From: Dicyema japonicum
Taxonomy: Eukaryota > Dicyemida > Rhombozoa > Dicyemidae
Reading direction: 5' to 3'
Assembly: GCA_011109175.1 (NCBI GenBank)
Contig: RDEW01000057.1
Coordinates: forward strand, 217,206-261,906
DNA length: 44,701 bases
A program made the translations under genes and the position numbers. The notes beneath the pieces are model-generated. The model was not told the origin of the DNA, made no database searches, and was given only the letters and a program-made list of their open reading frames with translations. Position 1 is the stretch's first letter. Every line of letters begins with the position of its first letter. Below, piece by piece: positions 1 through 10,594 of this stretch.

Positions 1-16
1 GTGATGTTAAGTGTAG

Positions 17-397
17 TATTTGAAGAAGTACAATGTATTGCCTAATTTTACTAAAAGTTGTGATTTGCAGTCGATTGAGTATAATTATTGTAATTTGTGG
101 AATTTATCATTGGAAGAAGTACCAAATTGGATGGAAGTAATAGTATTGGTTAATGTAGACTTATTTGTCGATTGTGTTGTTTATAACAGATAATAGGATA
201 ATGACAGTGTATCCTCTGTATTTTGTAGAATATGAGATGGAATGTACATTAAAGGATAGTGATTTGTGTATATTAAGGAATAGTGTATGTGTTGGTGTAA
301 TATTTAGAGGACATTATTTAATTGTGATGATATTATTTCTGCTGTTCAACTTAATATTAAAAATGACACATCATCACGATATCATCGTTGTATTTAA
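17..397 (+). CDS. 3' end of an unassigned gene with two mini-introns (partial)
   Basis: I do not recognise the product. Three coding blocks join into one open frame of about 111 residues ending at TAA 395-397: 17-136, 159-284 and 308-397. The introns are 137-158 (22 nt, GTAATA...GTAG) and 285-307 (23 nt, GTATGT...TTAG). Removing both is needed to keep the frame, and the joined peptide looks like ordinary protein, for example LEEVPNW then TVYPLYFVEYEMEC and a C-terminus ending YHRCI. A further intron probably ends at the AG at 15-16, so the gene continues left of the window. No signal peptide, membrane segment or catalytic motif is visible. The exon-intron style matches CHAF1B and MYCBP downstream, which supports a host gene. 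The family stays unknown; the main risk is the first exon boundary. Confidence 0.6.
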
Positions 398-454
398 TTG
401 TCCTTAGTGTTCCTTTAACCTTACATTTTATAATCACTGAGAGATATAACAACA

Positions 455-1810
455 CTAGGAGATGCTTTCAACCAGTTTGAGGAAAATTTGTGAAGTGATT
501 CCATTCTCTTGTAATGAAGGAAATTCTATGGTTTCTCGTTCGCTACAGCCGTACTGATCGTGGTATCTACTCGAATCTCTGCAAATTTGAAATGTAACAT
601 TTGACCACTTCGTTATGCCACCCATCACCTGTGAACTGTTCAGCATTCTTCCGCACCTGGTGATTGGCAGTCTTCCTTGCTGAGTTGTAATGAATACATT
701 TAGTTTCTCCGTTATCAAAAAACAAGTTGCGATCCTGAAGCAGACGCAGCCTTCCTTCGGTTGCGGGGGAGTTATTTCCATGCAATAACCACTCAGCGAA
801 TTCAACAATATTTACTGTTCTTCAAACACTGATGTAGACCAGAGTCTGGGAGTTCCTTCTCAATTTTCTGCAGTATATGCCCCAATCCCTTTGCATCTAT
901 ACTTTCGAGAAATGAATTCTATGATAGTGTCCATGTGTGTTCTCTTGAATGTAGAATTTCATATCTTAGTAGTTAACCTCATCTTCCAAATCTCCATACA
1001 ATTGAAGAAGCATTTTTCAGCTTTGTGACTGACAGATTCGAGGTCCTCCGAGATAAATTCTTTGTTTGTCGGCGCGAGTGGATGTGGTCGTCAATACTCA
1101 ACATCAATCAAACCAATGTTGTTCATACTCGTTCATTGCTTGTTTACAAAGTTTCAATGTACTGAGTTTCAATCCGTCTTCGTAAAATTGTCTATTCGCA
1201 TGGATGCTTCCTTATAGATCTCCATAATTTATCCTTTCAGAACAATAGTTTTCTTATCTTCAAGAACTCCAATATTCATTCCATTAGGAATCGAGTTTTC
1301 TTAGAGATGACTTCTTCCACAACATTACCATTACATCACTTTGATGAGAAAACAGTTTACATCTTCCATATATAGGAGGTGATTAGTTGCATATGTGAGT
1401 TTCTAGTTTCATATGATCCCATGACCAGGATTTCTAGTCCCCTAGCAGAATTTTTCTTATTTTCTTCATTCCATCTCATTGAAATTTAAGCCTCCTTCTC
1501 CTGACATACATTAAGATTTTTTATAGAATCGTTTTCTATTCTATTCAAATCACCAATTTGATATTCTAAATCTCTTCCTTGATCCATAAACTTAGTTTCT
1601 TATTCACAATAATAATTTCATCACGCATAAAAAACAATACTTCGAAGTCTTTCCTCTTCGACCTATTAAAACCATATGAACACAAAGTATTGTTCCATGG
1701 AATTTTACTTTTTTGGGTACGCAGTTTCCACATTGTTCCAATTTTTGAACAAAACTCTAAGAATATCTCCTAAAATTGCAAATTTCTGCCATTTCCGATT
1801 TGAATATTTT
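455..1810 (-). mobile_element. decayed R4/Dong-like RLE-LINE copy
   Basis: The minus strand parallels the well preserved element at 31.4-35.0 kb in the same order. Around 570-790 it encodes the EGRLRLLQDRN block and the remains of the Cys/His knuckle. Around 1340-1400 it matches the RT stretch that carries FMDD in the intact copy. Around 1570-1800 it matches the amino-terminal half. The spacing is about 1.1 kb shorter than in the intact copy, so it is internally deleted. Stops and frameshifts are frequent, so it is not functional. Confidence 0.7.
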
Positions 1811-1899
1811 CAAGTTAAGTTTTTATTTGAAACAGTCAAACGCTTAGTGAAAATCCAACGAACCGTCTTCAAATGTTGGGTTTAGTTGAGAATCCTTTG

Positions 1900-3460
1900 G
1901 GGGTAAACTCTGAAAGTGTGGTTAAATTGATGGAATTTGAGCGTTCTGTTTTAAACCCACATGAAAGACTATTTTTTTAATAATGAGGCTTGATTTTTCT
2001 TTGGTCTCCAAGGTTTCAGAATTAATCATAAATGAGAAGGTTTCCATATAGACAGTATGATGTTTTCGTTAACTGATGTGTTAAACAGTCTTGTTATGAT
2101 GGCAATGCCCATTGTTCTCAGATTTTTCAGTAAAATAATGGGAATCCCATCTGCAGGAGAGACTTGTTCTAGTCTGTTTTAGTACATTTTCCCATTCCTC
2201 CAAGACAATGCAGTTGATATAGGCCGCCAGTTTATCAAGAAAAGAAAAACATATATAGGTTTTTAGCATGTTGTTAGTAGTTGATCAGTAGAGACTGACA
2301 CATTGGAGTTGTAGTACCAAGTGACTTTCCTCAGAACGAAAGTTTCTTTTTTGGACTTAAGAAGATTATGATGGCTGATTGAGTCATAAATGACCGACCA
2401 TGACTTTATTGAACTCAGGGAAGGAGAGATAGGAGTCGGTGGTAAGTAACTCTGTAGGGTGTTCTATTTTTTGATGAGTCGGAGTGATCGTCAATGAGTC
2501 CGTCTGTGATAGTGATATCAGTATCTCCCTCTTATGTCAGAGGGTTAACTTGATATCAAAAGTTGGTGCTTTGCATTCAAATCTCCACAGATGAGAACGT
2601 TTTTAAACAGAACAGATAGGTCAGGCATAACATATTTTTTCTGACACAAGCCAGATTGGTGAAGTATACGTTAACTAAGAAAATTTTTCCTTTTGAAATT
2701 GCAAATGATGTCCCAATAATTTCTATAACAACGTCATCTTCCAAGAGGTTCTTCACTTCTTAAAAAACGTCCAACCAGTTTATGTCTTTCCGATATATAG
2801 TTATGACCCCTGTTTATTCGTTCAATGTGACCGTATATAGTTGAAATCATCCGTGAAGCTGCGGCCTTGCTTGAAGTGTGTTTCCAGAGTGCGAGAGACC
2901 TCCCAAGAAGAATTAAGCTAAAAAGCCTAGAATATTATCAAAAATATAATTTAATAGAGCATCTCTGATAAAGAAAGATGAAATATTCATTGTCATTTCG
3001 AATAAGGAAAAATGGGGATTAACAGTAAAATGACAACCAAAAGCAATTGTTCCAGTAATCAGTATAGGAATTCAATGTGGTTGGGAAGTTGAAGGGGGGC
3101 CGAGACAAAAAACAGCTTTGTTGTCGTCAATAATCCAAGAGGGATAGAGTTATGAATTGCATTTATGATTTTGTTTATATTGTCTTGTAAAACCTTATGG
3201 TGATTACAGCTGCTTCCACGTGGGTCACTGCCTACAATTGTAGTTATTGACATTTTTCTTAAAAGGGGATTTTATTTATTTACTTCTGGTCCCTCCAAAT
3301 GGAAGAACTGGTCGTTAAAGTCATAACCATAGGTGGCCATTTTAGAGATTGGTAGTTTAACCACCCTTGTGAATTTCCGTTTTATTTATTGTATTAGTGC
3401 TTCCAGTTTGTGTACTCAAAGTTATAGCCGATGACCCTTTTATCATCCTGATTATAACTT
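1900..3460 (-). mobile_element. decayed APE-type (Jockey-like) LINE relic
   Basis: Minus-strand frames hold fragments in LINE ORF2 order. Between 2760 and 2340 there are apurinic-endonuclease-like pieces (FLVNVYFTN, PTHQ..., ELLTTDSYLS). Between 2250 and 1980 there is the start of the reverse transcriptase (DGIPIILLKNL, then a stretch ending SIWKPSH). No continuous frame survives. The placement is by motif recognition only, and the outer limits are approximate. Confidence 0.5.
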
Positions 3461-3879
3461 TGTAGAGAAGAAAATGAAATTGTCAATGACCATGATGGAT
3501 TTGAATAGGTTAGTATCGGCTATTGCTGGTGGATTGGTATTTAAAGTCGCTTCCAAGAGTTTTTGAAAAGATCTTAGAATCGTCATTCGTAGCTGCTGTC
3601 ACCTGGTGTTCCAAATATTTTACAAAAGGGTCCCTAATCTCCCATAATGTTAGTCAGATATCAAATAGAATAATAATGTTATTTGACGTTGTAGTCCTTT
3701 TTACAGTTAGTGAATGAGTTCATTGGGAAAAGCGTAGTTATCGAACGGTAGGATCAGAGTACCTAGAATTTCTTGTATGATCCAAATAACTGCTTTATAA
3801 TCTATCCCTGAGAGCCATGACAATAACAGAGTGCAGTTTTTGTTAGGCATATATAGATTGAATAATTTTTTTAATTTCA
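3461..3879. other. gene-free spacer
   Basis: The longest frame here (3523-3717, plus) shows no family motif and has no matching mini-intron neighbours. It is probably decayed LINE sequence. I see no other structure. Confidence 0.4.
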
Positions 3880-4020
3880 TTAGAAAAATGATAAAAGTTA
3901 TCTTCTAATTAAATGATCCCGGTGTCCATACCAATGCTTTACCTGCGGTTAGTTTTGAAGTCCAAGTTTCCTTATCTGACTCGATATGGAGTCCTGGATT
4001 GACTAAATCTGTTGAAAAAG
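3880..4020 (-). repeat. orphan 3' tail of an APE-LINE
   Basis: This stretch matches 19,230-19,330, the tail directly after a LINE C-terminus. Both carry an AAAAGTTATC block, a TAATTAA-(A/G)TGATCCCG core, a GTCCATACCA block and a TGGAGTCCTGGATT block. Here the tail stands alone just upstream of CHAF1B, so it is a severely 5'-truncated insertion. Confidence 0.6.
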
Positions 4021-4094
4021 GAGAACCTCTAGTTATAAATATAATATTAAAAAAGTGAATTAATTAATATATTAATAATATTATTTAAATTGTT

Positions 4095-5526
4095 ATGAGA
4101 CTTTTCACGCCTGAGATTTCGTGGCATGAGAGAGAACCAGTAAACTCATTGGACTATCAACAGAAATACAAGGATTTCCCACGACTAGGGACAGTGGCTG
4201 TAGATGGGGCTGCACGTGTAATCTATAAATAATAACTATAAGATATGGAAAGTCAACATCAGTGAAAGTGGTAAGGTTGATGTTGAATATTTATCAACAA
4301 TTCGCAAAGACTGTGGTGCTCTCAATACAATCAGATTCTCCCCCGACGGTTTTTTGATTGCTTACATTTGCAGGTGAATATGTGGCCTTCTGTGGAGTCT
4401 GTTTGATTTGTTGTTATTATTAGCTGCCGTTATTTACATTGGACATCAGTCTATCATTGAAATTAAAACAGCCGGTTTTGGACAGATTGAGTCAGATAAG
4501 GAAACTTGGATATCTCGTAAGTCTCTGAGGTGGCACGTGGCTATATTATTAGGGGGCATTTGTACGACATTCAGTCTCTGCAGTGGTCAACCGACTCACA
4601 GAGAATTGTGTCTGGTTCTATTGATAATACTTTCATCGTGTGGAATGTTACTAAAGGTTTGTGTCATCAATCACACAGGCGAACCCATTAAAGTAGTCAG
4701 GGACAGTCGTGGATATGTTATGGGTGTGGCCTTTGACCCACGTGGACAGTTTATTACCTCAATTGGGAATGATAGAGTACTCCGTGTGTATAATACAAAA
4801 CTAAAAATGATAAATTCAGTGTACAATTACGTGAATGATGATTTAACCAAACGGAGACTTTGGTGTGATGAAAGTCACTGCAGTCTGTTTCGTAGAATGG
4901 AGTTTAGTAATGACGGACAATTACTTGTTGTCCCTTCTGGTTCTGCCCAACAAACAAACAAACGGGAACCTCAATTCGCTTCCTACATCTTTTCGCGGAA
5001 TAATTTTGCCAGGTTTGTTTATATTACTAGTGATAGACCTATTCTTCAGCTTCCCCACTTTTCTGTCCCCACCTGGGCTGTCAGATTTAACCCAAAGCTT
5101 TATAAACTACGTCAACCAGAGAATACTGGTCGTCCTTTGGGTTTACTGATTTGTGACTGTCAGGAAGTACTCCCTATCGACAAATATTTGCTGTTGCCTC
5201 ATTGAACGATGTCCTACTTTACGATACTGAACATATCACTCCCTTTGCTTTTATTGGGGACTTTCACTGTACGCCACTGAGTGACCTTGCTTGGTTTGGC
5301 GGTTTTTTATTGTAGGTCTCCTGATGGCAGGATTTTGGCTGTCTCCTCAACTGACGGGTTCATTTCCTTTGTAGAGTTTGAGGAGGATGAGTTGGGTAGT
5401 GAGTACACTGAGGCTGTCTGTGATATTGTTGATGATGAGGACATTGAAGAGACTATAATATCTGAGCCTAAGAGAAGAAAATTTGAATTGTCTACTTTGT
5501 CATCATTTAAATCCTCTGATGATTAG
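4095..5526 (+). CDS. CHAF1B: chromatin assembly factor 1 subunit B (CAF-1 p60), nine exons with mini-introns
   Basis: CAF-1 deposits newly made H3-H4 on replicating DNA; p60 is its WD-repeat histone-binding subunit in the nucleus. Nine exons join into 412 codons: 4095-4217, 4243-4348, 4374-4391, 4424-4529, 4553-4656, 4679-5012, 5037-5140, 5164-5293, 5316-5526. The introns are 25, 25, 32, 23, 22, 24, 23 and 22 nt, all GT-AG. The protein follows family landmarks in order: ISWHEREPVNSLD at the start, IWKV, RGHLYD, DNTFIVWNV, NDRVLRVY, YIFSRNNF-RPILQLP, PYRQIFAVAS, WSPDGRILAVSSTDGF. The ATG chosen gives the conserved N-terminus and follows an AT-rich leader. At about 411 residues it lacks most of the long disordered tail of the vertebrate protein and ends in an acidic stretch plus a basic PKRRK patch. 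The weakest joint is the 18-nt exon 3 with its 32-nt intron. The in-frame intron at 5013-5036 is inferred from alignment alone. Confidence 0.95.
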
Positions 5527-5965
5527 TAATATATTGTGTTTTATATTATTTTGATTTGTTTATTCGATTTCTTAGTTTTGGTTTTATTCATTATCCTTGG
5601 ATGGATCGAGAAATAACTAATTAAATTTATCAAGTTCACACTGTCACAGAATCAGAGACATTCCAATGTCACATATAAATTCATTCAGAACCAGGGGAAT
5701 AAAAAACATCCACTCTTTGCAGTTGTGGGAGCCCCTTAGAGCAAATGATCTTTTATAATTCCTTGGTACAAAGCGTCACCTAGGATAGTTGTATCATATG
5801 AAGTCACAAGGAAAAGGAGAGAAACCTTCTATAACATTCTAACCACATCAAATTGATTAAACACTACTGATATACATTTTGTTGACCACGTGTAGGACTA
5901 ATTTAGCATTGAGGTTATGTATTTATAATTATATTTGGTTTGATGTTATTTATTTAACACAAAGA
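5527..5965. other. intergenic spacer after CHAF1B
   Basis: AT-rich sequence with no supported gene, no recognised RNA and no transposon motif. It probably holds the CHAF1B 3' untranslated region, but I see no decisive processing signal. Confidence 0.4.
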
Positions 5966-6686
5966 AATAAGTTAAATACAATCCAACAATCCAAGTGATA
6001 GTTGTATGGAATCTCCGGCATTCCTTTAAAGGTAATTTCTACTTTCCCATAAAAAGCCGTTTTTAATTTGAGAGGATATCTCTTCTTGATTATACGACTT
6101 GTAATAAAACTTGTCTAGTAGACTTGATTGTATGTCACTTTAATAATTTAATCTGAACTAAATTGTTTTCATTGACATTCAAATAGCCGCTAAGCATTAT
6201 CAAATTTGAATGGATAATAAACTACTTAATATTACAATTTGTATTCGCCATAAAGTAGTAATCACTCCACATGGAAAGACGACGAGGTACTATTGTTGTC
6301 ACAAGACCACAGTTAAAGTAAAAGAATGTNAATAAGTTAAATACAATCCAAGTGATAGTTGTATGGAATCACCGGCATTCCTTTAAAGGTAATTTCTACT
6401 TTCCCATAAAAAGCCGTTTTTAATTTGAGAAGATATCTCTTCTTGATTATACGACTTGTAATAAAACTTGTCTAGTAGACTTGATTGTATGTCACTTTAA
6501 TAATTTAATCTGAACTAAATTGTTTTCATTGACATTCAAATAGCCGCTAAGCATTATCAATATTGAATGGATAATAAACTACTTAATATTACAATTTGTA
6601 TTCGCCATAAAGTAGTAATCACTCCACATGGAAAGACGACGAGGTATTATTATTGTCACAGGACCACAGTTAAAGGAAAAGAATGT
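5966..6686. repeat. head-to-tail duplication split by an N
   Basis: 5966-6329 recurs at 6331-6686 with a few substitutions and an 8-bp difference; position 6330 is N. It is probably an unresolved contig or haplotype overlap. A short frame starting MERRRG occurs in both copies but is not recognisable. Confidence 0.85.
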
Positions 6687-6774
6687 CGAAACCTATTTAA
6701 ATACTAATAAATAATATATAATAAATATAATTAATATGTTATAATTTAAAAATATATCTATAGTAATAGCGTTA

Positions 6775-7163
6775 ATGGCATCAGCAAAAGTATAGTAAAT
6801 ATATATTATAGAGAGAAGAATTTAGAAGATATTTAGAGAAAGGACAAGTAATAAGTGAACTCACTAAAGGTTACAATTTGGCATTATTTGATAGTCCTTG
6901 TCAATTTGTATGAGGAAACAAAGAAGCCTAATCAACCAATGGAGTATTCATTATCTATATTTAGATATATTAGACAGATGATAGGAGAACCATTGGGGGA
7001 TGTCTCAGAGTTGGAAAGACTGAGGACTGAAAACTCTGAGTTATCTATAAAAATAGAACAATTAACAGCCGAGAATCAAAGATTACAGGAATTGGTATTA
7101 TTTCGTATTATTAATATATTTCTAATAATCCTGACATGGATGGACTTAATGGGGAATAATTAA
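6775..7163 (+). CDS. MYCBP: MYC-binding protein (AMY-1), four exons
   Basis: MYCBP is a small coiled-coil adaptor known to bind MYC and AKAP-type proteins, found in nucleus, cytoplasm and ciliary settings. Exons 6775-6789, 6812-6869, 6895-6943 and 6965-7163 join into 106 residues, close to the human 103. The introns are 22 nt (6790-6811), 25 nt (6870-6894) and 21 nt (6944-6964). Landmarks in order are MASAKREEFRRYLEKGQ, LTKVLVNLYEE, KPNQPMEYIRQMIGEP, then a leucine-zipper-like helix ELERLRTENSEL...ENQRLQEL. The 5-codon first exon is supported by the match to the family start. One oddity: after QEL the frame runs into a hydrophobic tail ending LMGNN instead of the charged family tail, with no AG nearby to splice it out. 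The C-terminus may therefore be divergent or misassembled. Confidence 0.9.
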
Positions 7164-8089
7164 CTTAAATATTTCACTTAATATAATTAAACAAACACGT
7201 GTCTTTTATAGGTGACATTATTGCATAAAGTTATTGTTTAGGAATATATATTTTATATCCCACTACCTTAACCACCGATAGGTCACAACTATGTCCTCGT
7301 TACACTCTGAGTTGTCTTCAAGTTATTTGATCAAGGACATTAAGAAAAAATGTGTCAACCAATTAATTAATCCCAACTTTTAGTAACTCATGAACTCTTT
7401 ACGAGTGAATAGCAACTAATGCTCTTTCTTATAAAGGAAGATGAAGGGACTACCACCGGAGCGAGTTATGCTTCATTCTCGAGAATGAAAGGACGAATCT
7501 CTAGGAAGAATGGTCGGACCAGTGACCTGATGACAAAAACATGGTGATCTGGATAACAGGAGGGGGACTTTTTGTGCAGTATACTTTAAACATTTCACTT
7601 TCGAAGCCCCTTAGTCATGATTCTTTAAGCGTGACGAATAACGTGTGATTCCGAGAATCTTCTGGCATCTTGTAAATGTGATGCNTCTCGAGAATGAAAG
7701 GACGAATCTCTAGGAGGAATGGTCAGACCAGTGACCTGATGACAAAAACATGGTGATCTGGATAACAGGAGGAGGACTTTTTGTGCAGTATACCTAAAAC
7801 ATTTCACTTTCGAAGCCCCTTAGTCATGATTCCTAAAGCGTGACGAATAACGTGTGATTCCGAGAATCTTCTGGCATCTTGTAAATGTGATGCGGATATC
7901 GCTGTGGAACTCCTATCTGTAGTTAAATGGGTAAACTGAGATTTTTGATATAAATTACACTTTAATTTTAGACTAACAAGACTTTGTATACTTACTCATC
8001 TTTATTTCAAACTTATGGGTTTGTATATCAGTTAGTCCACTCAAGTTTAGATATTTAGGCAATAGAGGTACCTCATTATGACCACAATC
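7164..8089. other. gene-free region
   Basis: No supported gene. A 33-codon frame starting MSSLHSEL near 7290 could be a first exon, but nothing joins to it. The rest is dominated by the duplication at 7477-7893. Confidence 0.35.
7477..7893. repeat. head-to-tail duplication split by an N
   Basis: 7477-7684 recurs at 7686-7893 with a few substitutions; position 7685 is N. Each copy begins with the palindrome TCTCGAGA. It looks like an assembly overlap. Confidence 0.85.
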
Positions 8090-8692
8090 GGCTTGTCTTT
8101 ACTATAAACTAATAGACTTGCTATCGAGAATACAAAAAGATTTGAGACTCCGGGCTGAGTACACCAAATGTCCATAAAAGAAATCATTATTAAAATAAAA
8201 TGAACTCTAACTTGAGGAACATAAAAAAAAAGTACGCTTGCTCCACGAGAGGACACTTGGACAGTACGCACAGGAGGTTGAGAAACTTAATTTTGTCTCG
8301 GATAGTTCAGAGCAATCCGGTTATAAAACAGAGCGTATTGACAAGAATAGAAGACGAATAATAGACAAAAGATTTGCAGAGAATATTGCTNGGCTTGTCT
8401 TTACTATAAACTAATAGACTTGCTATCGAGAACACAAAAAGATTTGAGACTCCGGGCTGAGTCCACCAAATGTCCAAAAAAGAAATCATTATTAAAATAA
8501 AATGAACTCTAACTTGAGGAACATAAAGAAAAGAGTACGCTTGCTCCACGAGAAAACACTTGGACAGTACGCACAAGAGGTTGAGAAACTTAATTTTGTC
8601 TCGGATAGTTCAGAGCAATCCGGTTATAAAACAGAGCGTATTGACAAGAATAGAAGACGAATAATAGACAAAAAATTTGCAGAGAATATTGC
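8090..8692. repeat. head-to-tail duplication split by an N
   Basis: 8090-8390 recurs at 8392-8692 with a few substitutions; position 8391 is N. It lies inside the LINE fragment. Confidence 0.85.
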
Positions 8693-9320
8693 TGATCACT
8701 TTGAATTGCTCTTCAGGGGTGACGACGAACTCATAACTCAATTTGTCGGACACCACAGATCTTCGACTAAGCCAACTATGATGGCAAAGATACACACGGC
8801 TCTGCAAAATTTAAACAACAACAGGAGTTATAGAATTGATGGTATCAACAGGGAACTTCTAAACATTCGCCGCCCTCACTGGCTTATCTATCACCTATGC
8901 AGCATGCTAAATAACATTTTTATTAAACACATGCCTGTCCCACTAGGGTAGGGAATTCTGATACCTATACAGAACATGGAAAGCCGATTGGACTGTTAGA
9001 AAATCTCAGGCCTATAATCCTTCTAACAACTCTACGGAAACTACTATCTTTGATTGTTCTGGATAGGATTTCTCCCACTGTTGACGAATATCTGTCTCTG
9101 AGCCAAAGTGGATTCAGAAGAAGAAGGTCCACGCTGGATATAGCATGGACACATAGATGGATATGCGCCATGACGCAGAGATTCCAGAAGGCTGTTCACG
9201 TACTGAGGATTGATCTCTCCCGAGCGTTCAATACTGGACGCAGAGGGAAACTAATGGTGTTACTTGGCAGATTCCTGCACTTGATGGGGACTATTTGGAC
9301 ATATCTTGGCGATTGATCCT
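8090..9320 (+). mobile_element. LINE reverse-transcriptase fragment (5' half of RT)
   Basis: The plus strand carries non-LTR RT pieces. The frame 8502-8951 holds NNNRSYRIDGINRELL, the motif before RT finger 1. After a frame break comes ENLRPIILLTTLRKLLS, then SQSGFRRRRSTLDIAWTHRW. It ends with VLRIDLSRAFNT, which is motif A with its catalytic Asp. The matching later half of this family (motif B to C-terminus) lies at 14.7-15.5 kb. Frameshifts make it inactive. The first 600 bases contain a duplicated segment. Confidence 0.75.
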
Positions 9321-9790
9321 GCTGCTCCAGCAAATGAGGGCATGGAATCGTATTTCCTATCGTCTGTCTAATATATTTCTTAGACACTAGTCCATTTCGA
9401 GGCAGACCATGGACTCCCTTTCTACTAACCATAAGTAATGACCTAATAATGTCAAAATGCGACTGGAAAATGCTGATAACTTAGACGACCTCCTAAAAAT
9501 TACTCAAAAGCAATTTGCTCTGGTGCTCCGCGTTTCCGTCGTCGACCAATGGATAGTCTACCTACCATTTTTGATGAAGATCTTAAGGAAATAATGAGAC
9601 TCCTCAAGGACAGGTAAGACCTCTACAGGCTGTGAGACGAGGCAAAGAATCGATTTCTCGTGTTGCATAGTATGTCTCTATAACAATATAAGTCTCGGAG
9701 AGAAGTAAGGACACAAATCACGATCACTGATTCCACTTCCAGTTATTTGCGATAGAAATGTTTTCAAAAATATAAAGGAGGTACGTGAAT
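9321..9790. other. decayed LINE-like sequence, no gene
   Basis: No open frame of interest. The stretch around 9290-9330 is similar to 11,235-11,290 (shared CTGCTCCAGCAAATGA core), so it belongs to a repeated family, probably the LINE just upstream. Confidence 0.35.
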
Positions 9791-9791
9791 A

Positions 9792-10013
9792 GTGACCACA
9801 ATAAACGATCTAATTGTCATAATAAATTCCACGTTATTGCTTGTTATGGTTTCTTCGTCTTCAGATGTCACGAAAACAAACTGTGTCAACTGTGGATCTT
9901 CTAAACACGGGATCAGATATGGAGGATTCCCAGGAACCTTCAAAGATGCACGCGGAATATTCCTGTTGAAGATCAGAGTTATGTTGTTTTCGTTTTTACC
10001 TGGTAGTCGCTGA
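9792..10013 (+). mobile_element. LINE ORF1 (Gag-like) zinc-knuckle fragment
   Basis: The frame contains NCVNCGSSKHGIRYGGFPGT followed by FKDAR. This resembles the last CCHC-type knuckle of Jockey/I-type ORF1 proteins (CxNC...H...Y.GCP.YK.A), although the final Cys is missing. ORF1 binds the element's RNA. No other ORF1 part is clear nearby, so I read it as a relic. Confidence 0.5.
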
Positions 10014-10346
10014 TATTGTTTACTTTACAATTTTGTTTGGGAGACTTCAGCTGGCAAAGTCAGTTGGAAAACACAACACGCGACTGTCAGCTATATTTTA
10101 ATCTTTGTTGACATGTTCGGTCCCCGAAGAATGGAAACTGATGGAGGAATATCTGCTTAAACCATTCACCCACTTGCTCGTTGGCCACCATCCTTGTGAG
10201 GACACATTCTGCCATAGTAATCGACTTTTTGTATGTAATTTCAAAAGATGTGAACAAACTGATTTATTATAAAATGTGTGACGAATCTAAGCAGACAAAA
10301 TATCAAACATAAGTAGTCATCTGACCACCAAGTATCTATTACCTCA

Positions 10347-10393
10347 GGATCACTGGGTTAAAGGAAAAAGACAAAGTTCCCAACTACGTGATT
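10347..10393 (-). repeat. LINE 3' hairpin module, copy 1
   Basis: It starts GGATCACTGGGTTAAAGG and ends CTACGTGATT. The outer arms are a slightly decayed version of the GGATCACT...AGTGATCC inverted repeat seen at 12,870 and 41,279. Confidence 0.55.
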
Positions 10394-10594
10394 TCAGACC
10401 TACACGGGGGAGGAGGCATCTATACGTTAATTAACAACCCCAATGAATTAGTAGAGAAATATACCAAAAATAGAAAATAAAAAGACAAAGTTCCCAACTA
10501 CGTGATTTCAGACCTACACGGGGGAGGAGGCATCTATACGTTAATTAACAACCCCAATGAATCAGTAGAGAAATATACCAAAAATAGAAAATTT
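10367..10594. repeat. 114-bp direct tandem duplication
   Basis: 10,367-10,480 recurs at 10,481-10,594 with about one substitution and no N between. It resembles the N-split duplications elsewhere. Confidence 0.85.

Noticed and set aside
4095-5526. CHAF1B read as a decayed pseudogene with many frameshifts
   Set aside because: Every frame break coincides with a GT-AG segment of 22-32 nt whose removal restores conserved sequence; random decay would not do this eight times.
7477-7893. A structured RNA gene (two conserved copies with a palindrome)
   Set aside because: The two copies look like an N-split assembly duplication, and no snRNA, SRP or RNase P core motif is present.
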